Both the position numbers and the translations under genes were made by a program. The notes below the pieces were generated by a model. That model saw only the letters and a program-made list of their open reading frames with translations, was not told where the DNA came from and made no database searches. Below, one piece after another: positions 54,807 through 63,851 of a DNA stretch of 64,000 nt. Each line of letters starts with the position of its first letter. Within the stretch, counting starts at the first letter, position 1. The stretch is from assembly GCA_963732375.1 (NCBI GenBank), contig CAVSZE010000003.1:124001-188000 (forward strand). Direction: 5' to 3'. Source of the stretch: RPQJ01 sp963732375. GTDB lineage: Bacteria > Pseudomonadota > Gammaproteobacteria > Steroidobacterales > Steroidobacteraceae.

Positions 54807-55832
54807 AGTACGCGCTCCACCCCATGCTCCCGGCGAGTACCCCGTGCGCCCCCTGAAGCTGCGGATGAAACTCGCGACGTCGCTGTAGCCAAGCCGATAG
54901 GCGATCCGGGTCACCGACTGCTCGCCCTTCTCCAGCAGGCGCTTGGCACGCTCGGTCCGAACCTGCAGCGACAGTTCGCGAAAGCCGGTGTTCTCCGCGA
55001 CGAGGTACCTGGCCAGTGTGCGTGCGGAGAGATTCACGAAGCCGGCCAGTTGCTCGAGCGTCGGCTGGCTGTCTTCCGCCTCTCGCAGCATCATGCGGCA
55101 CCATTCGCTCCACCTGCGGCTGCCCCGGGCGCCGCGCATCATCGCCACGCAACGCTGCTCAGCCGCCTGCATGGCCCGCGGATCCGCCATGGCAAGCGGC
55201 CTGTCCAGCAATGCGGCATCCATCGAAAGGCGAAGTCCCGGCAGCAGGTCGCCCCAGTGCACTCTTGCGGGCGCCAGGTCGGCATAGCGCCCCGCATGCG
55301 GCGGCCGCTCGATCGAAAAGTGAATTTCGTAAGACGGCAGGTCTCGCTGCAGCAGCGATCCGAACTCGTAATGGTTGGACACGGCGATCGTCTCCTGCAC
55401 GAAGCGCATCGCGCGGTGGGACATCGCCATCGCTGGCTTGTAAACGAGATCCACCCGACCGGAGTGGTGCTGCAACTCCAGCGTGAAGGCAGGGTTGATC
55501 AGCCGCTGATAGCTCGAGAGCAGCCTGAGCGCGTGACCCAGCGTCGGGCTGGTGAGCAATGCATAGCCCAGGATGTCATGCGAGGTCGTCTTGACGCGCC
55601 GCCCGAGCTCGAAGCCCAGGTCGGATCGCCCGCTCATGCGCTCGGCCGCCGCGAACAGCGCCTCGACCTGCCTCAGTGACATCAGCTTCATCGGATCGTC
55701 GATCGACCCCAGGCGCGCGGCATGGAGCACGGCCTGGCGATCCAGGCCGAGTTCATCCAGGTACTCGAGCAGTTGCAGGAAATATCGGGCTGGGTAGCGA
55801 TGTTGGAGTGTGGCCAAGGCCTCGACCCGCAC
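54783..55832 (-). CDS. AraC family transcriptional regulator (OruR-like)
   Basis: The 349-residue protein has an N-terminal domain of the arabinose-binding-like type found in OruR/ArgR regulators (ARYFLQLLEYLDELGLDR, GYALLTSPTLGHALRLLSSYQRL). A C-terminal double helix-turn-helix follows: LEQLAGFVNLSARTLARYLV and VTRIAYRLGYSDVASFIRSFRGRTGYSPGAW. It is divergent from the TPP-enzyme/SDR operon with a 142-base gap, the usual layout for a regulator and its target. The ligand is unknown. Confidence 0.9.
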   Translation of the reverse strand: MRVEALATLQHRYPARYFLQLLEYLDELGLDRQAVLHAARLGSIDDPMKLMSLRQVEALFAAAERMSGRSDLGFELGRRVKTTSHDILGYALLTSPTLGHALRLLSSYQRLINPAFTLELQHHSGRVDLVYKPAMAMSHRAMRFVQETIAVSNHYEFGSLLQRDLPSYEIHFSIERPPHAGRYADLAPARVHWGDLLPGLRLSMDAALLDRPLAMADPRAMQAAEQRCVAMMRGARGSRRWSEWCRMMLREAEDSQPTLEQLAGFVNLSARTLARYLVAENTGFRELSLQVRTERAKRLLEKGEQSVTRIAYRLGYSDVASFIRSFRGRTGYSPGAWGGARTSGGRVRH

Positions 55833-55974
55833 GGTAAGCGGCCGCGCATCCAGCGCCCGCGAAAGTGTCTTAAAGTATCAGCATCATGGCAGAAAATGTC
55901 AGTACAGTCATCGACGACCCGCAGAGAATCGCACCATCCGACCATGTGTCGAAAGCAAGCTGATAGGGGGCGAC

Positions 55975-57681
55975 ATGAGCGAAATCACCGGTGGCGAACT
56001 GCTGGCACAGGCCCTGGCAAACGAGGGCGTGAAGTTCGTCTTCGGCCTGCCCTGCCCCGAGATCGACCCGCTGCTGGCGGCGCTAGAGGCGAATGGAATC
56101 CGTCGAATTCCGGTCCGACACGAGTCGGCCGGCGTGCACATGGCGGAAGGCATGTACAAGACCACCGGGCAGGTGGCCGCGGTGCTCGGCAATCCCGGGC
56201 CCGGCTCGGCCAACCTGATCCCCGGCGTGCTCACCGCGCGACATGAGGGCGTGCCGGTGATAGCGATCACCTCGCAGCACCGCCCCGGCATCGTCTACCC
56301 GTCCACGCCCGCCACGTTCCAGGGCCAGGACCAACTGGACCTATTCAAACCAGTCGTTAAATGGGGCGGCCCGGTCTTCGAGTGGACCCGGATCCCTGAA
56401 ATCGTACGCATGGGTTTTCGCGAGATGTGGGCCGGGCGTCCCGGTCCAGTGCACCTCGAGGTTCCCGGTCCCGTGCTTTACGCAACCGGTGACTCGTCGA
56501 CTGCACCGATCTACGGCGCCAAATCGGGTCGCGCGGGCTCGCCGCAACCATCCGCGGCGCAACTGGATGCAGCAGCAGAGTTGCTGGCCAGTGCAAAGGC
56601 GCCGGTTATCTTTGCCGGCTGCGGTGTCGATCGCGCCTCCGCGAATCCGCAGCTGATCGAACTCGCGGAACTGATGAACTGCCCCGTCATTCCCTCGTTG
56701 GCCGGCCGCAGCGTGATGCCGCACGACCACCCACTGTGCTTCATGTCGCAGAGCCCGTCAGCCGACGACCTGCGCCGCAGTGCGGACGTGATGCTCGCGG
56801 TCGGCACTCGCATCGGCAATCTCGACGTGCCCTTCGACAAGTACTGGGGTGACCCGAAGCACTGCAAGCTGATCCAGGTGGACGTGGAACCGCGCCACAT
56901 CGGCGTATCGAGGCCGGTGACGCTCGGTATCGTGGCGGATGCGAAGGCGACACTGTCGGGCCTCGTGGAACGGCTACGGTCGCGCAAGATGGCGAGCGCG
57001 GGCCGCAAGGATCTCGACGGCGTACGCGCCGCCCAGGCTTCATGGAAGGAGGCCGTACAGGCGCAGGTCGGGGCCTGGAGCGGTCCTGGCATCCACCCGG
57101 GCCAGGCATGTGCTGTCGTGGGCGGTGTGTTCGGAGGTGACGCCGTGTACCACGTGGACGGCGGCAACACCTCGTTGTGGGCGAGCATCGCGCTGCCGTC
57201 GACCCGGCCGTCGTCGTTCCACGGCATCCTGGAACTCGGCATGCTCGGCACCGGTATCCCGGCCGCGATAGGCTCGAAGCTCGGGGATCCATCCCGCGAG
57301 GTCGTGTGCGTGACCGGCGACGGTGCTGCCGGATTCAACGTCATGGAACTCGAGACCGCAGCTCACCAGGGGGTCAAGATCACGGTCGTCGTGATGGCCG
57401 AAGGCCAGTGGACGATGGAGATCCCGAACGAGATGGCCCACTGGGGCCGCGACTTCGGAACCGGCATGGGCGAAGTCCGCTGGGACCTCGTAGCCAAGGG
57501 ACTTGGCTGCCATGGCGAATACGTTGATTCCATCGGCGACCTGGCGCCGGCACTGGCTCGCGCCCAGGCGCACAAGGGTCCGGCCCTGGTCTGCGTGCGG
57601 ACCAGCAAGGATGCGAACCTGTCCATTCCTGTGTCCGTCGTAGGTCGGTTCTTCGAAGTCTATTTCGGCCCGTCGGCATGA
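55975..57681 (+). CDS. Thiamine-diphosphate-dependent enzyme (acetolactate synthase-like)
   Basis: The 568-residue protein has the three TPP-enzyme domains. The N-terminal domain has VRHESAGVHMAEG with the catalytic Glu near residue 47. The central domain has IFAGCGVDRA and VGTRIGNLD. The C-terminal TPP-magnesium domain has VTGDGAAGFNVMELETAAHQGVKI. It sits among the decarboxylase/ligase group, but the substrate cannot be told. ATG 55975 has AGGGGG upstream. The SDR gene overlaps its stop (ATGA), which suggests that a reductase acts on its product. Confidence 0.87.
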   Translation: MSEITGGELLAQALANEGVKFVFGLPCPEIDPLLAALEANGIRRIPVRHESAGVHMAEGMYKTTGQVAAVLGNPGPGSANLIPGVLTARHEGVPVIAITSQHRPGIVYPSTPATFQGQDQLDLFKPVVKWGGPVFEWTRIPEIVRMGFREMWAGRPGPVHLEVPGPVLYATGDSSTAPIYGAKSGRAGSPQPSAAQLDAAAELLASAKAPVIFAGCGVDRASANPQLIELAELMNCPVIPSLAGRSVMPHDHPLCFMSQSPSADDLRRSADVMLAVGTRIGNLDVPFDKYWGDPKHCKLIQVDVEPRHIGVSRPVTLGIVADAKATLSGLVERLRSRKMASAGRKDLDGVRAAQASWKEAVQAQVGAWSGPGIHPGQACAVVGGVFGGDAVYHVDGGNTSLWASIALPSTRPSSFHGILELGMLGTGIPAAIGSKLGDPSREVVCVTGDGAAGFNVMELETAAHQGVKITVVVMAEGQWTMEIPNEMAHWGRDFGTGMGEVRWDLVAKGLGCHGEYVDSIGDLAPALARAQAHKGPALVCVRTSKDANLSIPVSVVGRFFEVYFGPSA

Positions 57682-58505
57682 AGCCGCTGAAGGACCGGCT
57701 GGTCGTGATTACGGGCGCAGCATCGGGCATAGGCTTCGAGTGCGCCCGCTCCTTCGCGAAGCGCGGCGCGCGACTGGTCATCTCCGACATCAACGCTGAG
57801 GCACTCGAGAAGGCACGACTGGAGCTTGCCGCCGCCGGCGCGCGCTGCCACGCGTACCCCTGCGACGTCGCGAGCGAGGCTTCGGTGAACGCGCTTGCGG
57901 CCACCGTAAACAGGGACGTAGGCACCGTGGACGTGCTGGTCAACAACGCCGGCGTCGCCTTCCTCGGCAGCTTCGAGGAAACGCCACTCGCGCAGTGGCG
58001 GCGGATCCTGGACATCAACGTCCTCGGGATCGTGCACTGCGTCGATGCCTTCCTCCCCTCGATGCGAACGGCCGGTGGCGCGAGAAAGATCGTCAACGTA
58101 GCGTCGCTGGCGGGATTTGCGCCGGCGCCGAACATGTCGGCCTATGCCGCTTCGAAACACGCGGTGGTCGGACTGTCCGAGGTGCTGGCGCTCGAACTGC
58201 ACGACACGGACGTCTCGGTGCTGATCGTCTGTCCGGGCATCATCAATACGCCCATCGTGCACGTGAGCGGGACCGCGCCCGGCATGACGGACGCTCAGAT
58301 CGCGAAACTCCAGAAATACTACGACACGGACGGTTGCCACCCGAGCGTCGTCGCCGAGGACATCGTTCGCGCCGTGGAAAGCGACGCGATCGTGCTGCCG
58401 ACCGGACCGATGGCGTGGGTGGGTTACCTGCTGATGCGGCTGTCGCGCAGGCTGGCCCGCAAGTTGACGATTTCCGGCGCCAAGAAGAGCGGCTACCTGT
58501 CCTGA
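57678..58505 (+). CDS. Short-chain dehydrogenase/reductase
   Basis: The 275-residue protein has the classical SDR set: the cofactor motif TGAASGIGFE, VLVNNAGVA, the catalytic Ser in NVASLAGF, and YAASKHAVVG (Tyr-x3-Lys). An Asp in VISDINAEA after the second strand suggests NAD rather than NADP. A hydrophobic, Arg-rich tail (YLLMRLSRRLARKL) might touch the membrane. It is translationally coupled to the TPP enzyme. Confidence 0.93.
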   Translation: MKPLKDRLVVITGAASGIGFECARSFAKRGARLVISDINAEALEKARLELAAAGARCHAYPCDVASEASVNALAATVNRDVGTVDVLVNNAGVAFLGSFEETPLAQWRRILDINVLGIVHCVDAFLPSMRTAGGARKIVNVASLAGFAPAPNMSAYAASKHAVVGLSEVLALELHDTDVSVLIVCPGIINTPIVHVSGTAPGMTDAQIAKLQKYYDTDGCHPSVVAEDIVRAVESDAIVLPTGPMAWVGYLLMRLSRRLARKLTISGAKKSGYLS

Positions 58506-58650
58506 CTCCGGAGCGCCTTCCCGCCCTGGCAACACGGCGCCCACGCCGCCGCGGCCTGTCGCGGCCGGCCACTGAACCCGTGTAGAGTTCGGGGCCGGCA
58601 GGTCGCGCGCGTCCGCGCGGCCCGAGTCGCAAATGCAGGGAGATTTCCGA

Positions 58651-59037
58651 ATGACAGTGGAACTCACGATGCTGGTCTGTGCCGTAGGGCTCTGGATCGT
58701 GCAACTCCTGGTCGCAATCACCGGCGGGATGATGCAGTTCCCCGCGCCGGTGCTGGCCGGAAACCGCGAGACACCGTGCGACGGCAAGGGATGGGTCGGC
58801 CGCGCGCAGCGCGCCTACCGCAACATGGCTGAAAGCCTGCTGCCGTTCGCCGCGCTGGTGCTCGTCGCGCATGCGGCGGGCGTCAGCAACGACATGACCG
58901 TCATGGGCGCAAAGCTCTTCGTGTACGCGCGGACGGCGTACGCGGTCGTGTACATCGCAGGCATCCCCTGGCTTCGCACCGTGGTGTGGACCGCCGGGTT
59001 CGCGGGGATCCTGATGATCCTCGCCCAGCTCCACTGA
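58651..59037 (+). CDS. MAPEG family membrane protein
   Basis: The 128-residue protein has four hydrophobic helices. GWVGRAQRAYRNMAESLLPFAALVLVAHAAG is the conserved MAPEG second-helix region (R-x-x-R/N-x-x-E), followed by LFVYARTAYAVVYIAGIPWLRTVVW. Eukaryotic relatives handle eicosanoids and glutathione; bacterial ones are uncharacterised. ATG 58651 has GGGAG nine bases upstream and is preferred over an ATG 18 bases earlier. The methyltransferase gene begins 14 bases downstream. Confidence 0.88.
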   Translation: MTVELTMLVCAVGLWIVQLLVAITGGMMQFPAPVLAGNRETPCDGKGWVGRAQRAYRNMAESLLPFAALVLVAHAAGVSNDMTVMGAKLFVYARTAYAVVYIAGIPWLRTVVWTAGFAGILMILAQLH

Positions 59038-59051
59038 GACGACCGGCACGG

Positions 59052-59828
59052 ATGCAGCGCTTGACGGCCTACGCCGAGGCGCTCGCACCGGTGGCAGCGT
59101 GCATGCTCGATGAGGCGCGGATCACGCCCGGCCAGCGAGTACTGGACGTTGGCAGCGGCGGCGGTGACATGGCGCTGCTCGCCGCAGAGATCGTAGGACC
59201 GTCGGGCTTCGTGCTGGCGACGGACATTTCGCTGACCAGCATGAGCGGTCTCGCTGCGCGCATCGGCCTGATGGCCCCGCCACCGTCAGTCGCAATCCGT
59301 GAGTGCCTGGCCGAGGACCTCGCGCTCGAGCCGGGCTCCTTCGACCTTGCGCTGGCCCGCAACTGCGTCATGTATTTCCGCGACCTCGACCGCGCGCTCG
59401 TTAGCATTCGCCGCGCCTTGCGCACCGGCGGGAGGCTGGTGATCTCGGTCTATGGACCTTTGGAGCGCGAGCCATTTCACTCGATACCGGTCGCGGCCGT
59501 CACTTCGCGGTGCGCGCTGCCGGAACCGGCGCCGGACTACATACAGGCGTTCCGGGTCGGTGCAGCAGAAGTGCGGGCTGCACTCACGAAGACAGGATTC
59601 ATGGGCGTACGCACGCAGGTCGTGCCGGTGTGCCGCAGCTACCCGGACCTGGCCTCGGCACTCGAGACGCTGCGAATGTCGCCGTCGCTTGGGGAACTGG
59701 TGTCCGTGGTGAGCGAACTCGACCAGGACGACGTGTGGGACGAGATTGCACGAGGGTTCAGCCGGTACCAAGACCCGGACGGTCTGCGAATTCCCGGCGA
59801 ACAGCTGGTCATAGTCGGGACGGCATGA
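59052..59828 (+). CDS. Class I SAM-dependent methyltransferase (UbiE-like)
   Basis: The 258-residue protein has the SAM motif VLDVGSGGGDMALLAAE, an acidic residue at the end of the next strand (ATDISLTSM), and motif LARNCVMYFRDLDRALVSIRRALRTGGRLVIS. The layout fits the UbiE/COQ5-like group of small-molecule methyltransferases. No quinone genes are adjacent, so the substrate is unknown. It lies 14 bases after the MAPEG gene and may share its transcript. Confidence 0.85.
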   Translation: MQRLTAYAEALAPVAACMLDEARITPGQRVLDVGSGGGDMALLAAEIVGPSGFVLATDISLTSMSGLAARIGLMAPPPSVAIRECLAEDLALEPGSFDLALARNCVMYFRDLDRALVSIRRALRTGGRLVISVYGPLEREPFHSIPVAAVTSRCALPEPAPDYIQAFRVGAAEVRAALTKTGFMGVRTQVVPVCRSYPDLASALETLRMSPSLGELVSVVSELDQDDVWDEIARGFSRYQDPDGLRIPGEQLVIVGTA

Positions 59829-59913
59829 GCCGGGGCGGCCACTGGGATCGCGACTGGCCACAGCATCGCGCCGGGGCATTGCAGGCAGAGCGAAGCACGC
59901 TCATATTCAGTCA

Positions 59914-60276
59914 ATGAATTATTACCGCGAAATCATGGAGCTGGTCGGGAACGTGGTGGACGCCGCCGGCGTGTTCGTCATCGTGATCGGCGCGATCGTC
60001 GCGACGATGCGCTTCCTTGTGCGCCGTGGGCCGGATTTCGGGAGCTCGTACCGGGCCTACCGCCAGGGCCTCGGTCGCGCGATCCTGCTCGGCCTCGAGA
60101 TCCTGATCGCCGGCGACATCATCCGCACGGTCGTGGTCGCACCGACGCTCGAGAACGTGCTGATCCTCGGGCTGATAGTGATCATTCGCACGTTCCTGAG
60201 CATGGCGCTGCAGCTGGAAGTGGACGGACGCTGGCCGTGGCAGCGCGCAGACGAACCGGGCAAGAGTCCAACCTGA
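59914..60276 (+). CDS. DUF1622 family membrane protein
   Basis: The 120-residue protein has three predicted helices and the DUF1622 pattern: AAGVFVIVIGAIVATMRFLVRR, GRAILLGLEILIAGDIIRTVVVAPTLENV and LGLIVIIRTFLSMALQLEVDGRWPW. The family is widespread and of unknown function. It starts 85 bases after the methyltransferase gene. Confidence 0.88.
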   Translation: MNYYREIMELVGNVVDAAGVFVIVIGAIVATMRFLVRRGPDFGSSYRAYRQGLGRAILLGLEILIAGDIIRTVVVAPTLENVLILGLIVIIRTFLSMALQLEVDGRWPWQRADEPGKSPT

Positions 60277-60483
60277 TCATCCTCCAGGAGGGTGGAGCAG
60301 GCAGTCGTCACTCGAGGAATACATACCGGTCTCCGGAGGTCCATTCGCGCACTTTGCGTAGGGCGGGTCCCGCGATCGTTGCCGGCCCGGGAAAATGTGG
60401 TGTCGACTCCGTGCCGATCGCCCGTGCACCGGTTAAGCTACCGCCGCCTCCGGGATTCCCCCCGCGCCGACCCGAGATTGAGC

Positions 60484-62259
60484 ATGGCCGACGTTTTCGT
60501 CTCCTACGCACGCACCGACAAGGCTCGGGTAGCGCCCGTAGTGGCTGCGATCGAAGCCGCGGGCCTCTCGGTCTGGTGGGATCCGGAAATCACGCCTGGC
60601 CAGGAATTCGACAGCCAGATCGAGGCCGAAATGCTGGCCGCCGCCGCAGTGATGGTGGTCTGGACGCCGACTTCGGTCGTCTCGCGCTGGGTCCGTGGCG
60701 AGGCTCGCGAGGCTGCGGATCGAGGCATCCTGGTGCCGGTGCGCTTCGAATCGGCCCGGCTGCCGATGGATGTGCGCGCAATACACACCACCGATCTCGA
60801 TTCCTGGGCCGAGGACCGCGACGGCGCACCGTTCCAGGAACTGCTGCGCGCGCTCACCGCGATGATCGGGCGCCAGCGCGCGAATCGGCCGACCCAGGAC
60901 GCGGGCGCCTCTGCGCCTGCCGCCGGGCCCGCGTCCGCAGCGTCCGCTCGCGTCGCGATCTGCGTCCTGCCCTTCTCCAACATGAGCGGCGACCAGGAGC
61001 AGGAGTACTTCAGCGACGGCATCAGCGAGGACATCATTACGGACTTGAGCAAGGTGTCCGCGCTCGCAGTCGTATCGCGCAACACCGCATTCACGTTCAA
61101 GGGCAAGAACGTGGACGTCTCGCAGATCGCGAAGCAATTGAAGGTCAGCTACATCCTGGAAGGCAGCGTTCGCAAGGCGGGGGGACGGGTCCGGATCAGC
61201 GCGCAGCTGATCGAGGCCTCGAAAGACAACCACGTCTGGGCCGAGCGCTACGACCGCGACCTGAACGACATTTTCGCGCTGCAGGATGAGATCTCCGAAG
61301 CCATCGTCAAGGCCCTCAAGCTGAAGCTCCTGCCCGAGGAGAAGAAGGCCATCGAGCAGCGCGGCACGGACAATGTCGAGGCCTACAACCTCTACCTGAT
61401 GGCCCGGCAGCACTATGCCAGCGGCTACCAGAGCGACGTCCGCAAGTGCGACACGGTCATTCGCCTGTGCCGCGCCGCCATCGAGCTTGACCCCGATTAC
61501 GCGCGGGCCTGGGCGCTCATGGCCACGGCGCAGCGAGTGAGATTGAACGCCAAGGGTGATGGCGACAACGGCGCCCTGGCCGCGACACGGGCGCTTGAGC
61601 TCGATGCGAACCTGGCCGAGGCGCATGCAGCGAATGCCGGCATCCTGGCGCTGAGCGGGGATTACGATGCCGCGCAGAACGAAATAGAGATTGCACTGCG
61701 CCTCGACCCCGAGTCCGTCGACGTGAACCGGGAGGCGGGAAGATTGAGCATGCGTCAGCGCCGGTTCGAGGACGCGATTCGCCACTGGGAAAAAGTCTCG
61801 GCGCTCGTCGAGACGGACTACTCCACCGGCGGCCTGCTGGTCAGCTGCTACACGGCGCTAGGCGACATGGACGCAGTCCGTCGTGTATCGCAGCGCATGC
61901 TGGTCCGGGCCGAGAAAGCGATCGCCATGGATGCCGACAACGGCTCGGCCATGGCGGCGATGTACACCTGCCTGCTGGGAACGGGCGAGACCGATCGAGC
62001 GAAGGAATGGGCCAGGCGGGCGGTGCTGATTGATCCCGACAACCTGATCATGCGCTACAACCTGGCGTGTGACCTGACCATCAACCTGCGCGATTTCGAC
62101 ACGGCGCTCGAGTTTCTGAGCCCGGTGCTGCAGAAGACGGGCCACGAACAATTGCAATGGACGAAGAGCGATCCGGACCTCGATGCCCTGCGCGACGACC
62201 CGCGCTTCCAGGACATGATCCTGGCGGCGGAAAAGCGCCTTGGGGCGACGAGCGCCTAG
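60484..62259 (+). CDS. TIR domain-TolB_N-TPR fusion protein
   Basis: The 591-residue protein has three parts. Residues 1-135 are a TIR-type domain (ADVFVSYARTDKARVAPVVAAIEAAG, LSVWWDPEITPG, SRWVRGEAREA with the Glu position used by NAD-cleaving TIRs). Residues 155-290 are the TolB-like N-terminal domain often fused to adenylate cyclases and regulators (VLPFSNMSGDQEQEYFSDGISEDIITDLSKV, ILEGSVRKAGGRVRI). Residues 300-590 are tetratricopeptide repeats (AIELDPDYARAW, ALELDANLAEAHAANAG). No signal peptide is present. No SAVED/CD-NTase or Thoeris partner lies nearby. A signalling or stress role is likely; defence is speculation. Confidence 0.85.
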   Translation: MADVFVSYARTDKARVAPVVAAIEAAGLSVWWDPEITPGQEFDSQIEAEMLAAAAVMVVWTPTSVVSRWVRGEAREAADRGILVPVRFESARLPMDVRAIHTTDLDSWAEDRDGAPFQELLRALTAMIGRQRANRPTQDAGASAPAAGPASAASARVAICVLPFSNMSGDQEQEYFSDGISEDIITDLSKVSALAVVSRNTAFTFKGKNVDVSQIAKQLKVSYILEGSVRKAGGRVRISAQLIEASKDNHVWAERYDRDLNDIFALQDEISEAIVKALKLKLLPEEKKAIEQRGTDNVEAYNLYLMARQHYASGYQSDVRKCDTVIRLCRAAIELDPDYARAWALMATAQRVRLNAKGDGDNGALAATRALELDANLAEAHAANAGILALSGDYDAAQNEIEIALRLDPESVDVNREAGRLSMRQRRFEDAIRHWEKVSALVETDYSTGGLLVSCYTALGDMDAVRRVSQRMLVRAEKAIAMDADNGSAMAAMYTCLLGTGETDRAKEWARRAVLIDPDNLIMRYNLACDLTINLRDFDTALEFLSPVLQKTGHEQLQWTKSDPDLDALRDDPRFQDMILAAEKRLGATSA

Positions 62260-62277
62260 ATCTCTCGCGCCCGCATC

Positions 62278-62973
62278 TCAGCCCGGTGGTGCTACCGGCA
62301 TGTAGATCGGCCCGCTGCCACCGTAGGCCTCAACGTAGAACTGCGAGCCGCATTGGTAGTACCGCACGTTGTCCACGTCCATGATCGTCGGGTCGCAGGG
62401 CAACCCGCCCGTCGTTGTGGTAGTGGTCGTCGTGGTGGTTGTCTCGTCGTCGTAGTCGCTGGAGGCAGCAACTACGGCGCCGCCGACGACCACGCCCGTC
62501 ACGAACGCGGCATTATTGTCGTAATAGTCCCAGCCGCCACCATAGTAGCCGCCGTAGGGCGGCGGTGGGGGTGGCGGTGGCGGGCGATAGCCGGGTGGAG
62601 GGGGTGGGGGTGGGGGCCGGGTGCCCTCGGGCGGTCGAGTACCCTCGGGCGGTCGTCCACCTTCGGGCGGGCGATTGGCCGGCGGCGGCCGGTCGCTCGG
62701 CGTCGCCGCAGGGCGCGTATCCTGGCCGCGGCTGGGTGACTGGGTGCCGCGACTCGACGACGGCCCTGCGCTCGGCTGCGAGAATCCGCCGCTGGCCGCC
62801 GGACCCTGCCTGGAGTAACTGCCGCCACCACCGCGCCCACCACCACCACCGCGTGCGCCGCCTCCACCACCACCGCCGCGAGCGGCGAACGCGTCATTGA
62901 TCAACAGCAGCGGCATCACCAGGATGACGGCGAGACAGGCGACACCGAAGCCGCCGGGCAGTTTCGATTTCAT
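62278..62973 (-). CDS. Exported low-complexity Gly/Pro/Thr-rich protein
   Basis: The 231-residue protein has a signal peptide or anchor (VACLAVILVMPLLLINDAFA), then a Gly/Arg/Ser-rich stretch (residues 31-60), Pro-rich repeats (EGTRPP and runs of eight to nine Pro), a Gly/Tyr segment, a short hydrophobic stretch (FVTGVVVGGAVVAAS), and a run of about eleven Thr. It ends with a short domain with two cysteines (LPCDPTIMD, YYQCGSQF). The last domain resembles the small domain next to DUF2092 genes. Its start overlaps the DUF2092 stop (ATGA), so both are made together. Function unknown. Confidence 0.78.
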   Translation of the reverse strand: MKSKLPGGFGVACLAVILVMPLLLINDAFAARGGGGGGGARGGGGGRGGGGSYSRQGPAASGGFSQPSAGPSSSRGTQSPSRGQDTRPAATPSDRPPPANRPPEGGRPPEGTRPPEGTRPPPPPPPPGYRPPPPPPPPPYGGYYGGGWDYYDNNAAFVTGVVVGGAVVAASSDYDDETTTTTTTTTTTGGLPCDPTIMDVDNVRYYQCGSQFYVEAYGGSGPIYMPVAPPG

Positions 62974-63851
62974 GGCTGGACCTCCCCGTTCGCAGCCGGC
63001 GATTGCCGTGCGTCTGCGGAATCCTTCACCTGAACGGCAAAGGGAATCTGGCGTGCGTCTTTCGGCGGCGTGAACTGGAACATGCCCGGCGTGAATTTCG
63101 GACTCGTATTCCAGTCGGTGAAATTTGCCCAGAACTGCGGTTCGCCGGTCGCGTGACGGTAGGTGATGACGACGCGCAGCGGCAATGGGTGGTCCCCCTC
63201 GGTGATCCAGAACTGGAAATCGACCGAGTCGGTGCGACCCGCGATGTGATCGGTCGGCACGCCGTAGATGTCCGTCTCTTCCACGTAGTCGATCGTCTTC
63301 ACTCGCTTCGGAAGCTCGTCGGGCAGTCGCGTGGAGAAGACCAGCGCAAGCGGCATGCGCAACTTGAGATCGCGGACCAGGTAGACGAGTCCGTCATCGA
63401 CCGTGCCCGGCTGCGGCGCCTGCGCGTACACGCCGGCGTCGGCCTTCATCACGGTGATGGACCGGCCATCGAAGATAGCAAGGTCGCGCGTGCCATCGCT
63501 CGCGACCTCTTCGACGCGCAGCCGGTTGGGGCGATCCACGGCAATTTTTCGGGTTTCGCCGAACTCGATCTTCTGGCCCGTCGCCTGCACCACGTCGTAG
63601 CCCTGGCGGACGGTAACGGTGAAAGCTGGCAGGCCAGCCATGTTCTTTGCCATGGCCTTCAGGATGTCTGCAGCCTCGCGCTGGGACTCCGTCAGGACCG
63701 GCGCCGCCGCAGTCGCCCCAGGAGTTGCAGCCGGCGACTGGACCGTCGCATCCGCGCCAAGCGCTGGGCCCGCCAGCAAGGCCGCTCCAATGGCCAGGGT
63801 GCCCCGGAGTGTTGCGCGCGAGATGCGCGGGTACGCGATTTCCATGGCCAT
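62970..63851 (-). CDS. DUF2092 family exported protein
   Basis: The 293-residue protein has a signal peptide (LRGTLAIGAALLAGPALGA) and a LolA/LppX-like body (AADILKAMAKNMAGLPAFTVTVRQGYDVVQ, NRLRVEEVASDGTRDLAIFDG). The remainder is predicted to be beta-rich (DHIAGRTDSVDFQFWITEGDHPLPLRVVITY), as in DUF2092 proteins thought to bind lipids in the periplasm. AAAGG lies close before the ATG. It is coupled to the low-complexity protein. Confidence 0.85.
   Translation of the reverse strand: MAMEIAYPRISRATLRGTLAIGAALLAGPALGADATVQSPAATPGATAAAPVLTESQREAADILKAMAKNMAGLPAFTVTVRQGYDVVQATGQKIEFGETRKIAVDRPNRLRVEEVASDGTRDLAIFDGRSITVMKADAGVYAQAPQPGTVDDGLVYLVRDLKLRMPLALVFSTRLPDELPKRVKTIDYVEETDIYGVPTDHIAGRTDSVDFQFWITEGDHPLPLRVVITYRHATGEPQFWANFTDWNTSPKFTPGMFQFTPPKDARQIPFAVQVKDSADARQSPAANGEVQP

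Noticed and set aside
60484..62259. Adenylate cyclase assignment
   Set aside because: The TolB-like and TPR parts occur with cyclases, but no class III cyclase domain is present; the front domain is TIR-like.
62400..62700. Short repeats that could suggest a CRISPR or tandem array
   Set aside because: They are codon-level Gly, Pro and Thr runs inside one frame; no equal-length spacers or conserved repeat unit.
62893..62908. TTGATCAA-like palindrome as a Dnr box
   Set aside because: The half-sites overlap without the four-base spacer and it lies inside the signal peptide codons of the low-complexity protein.
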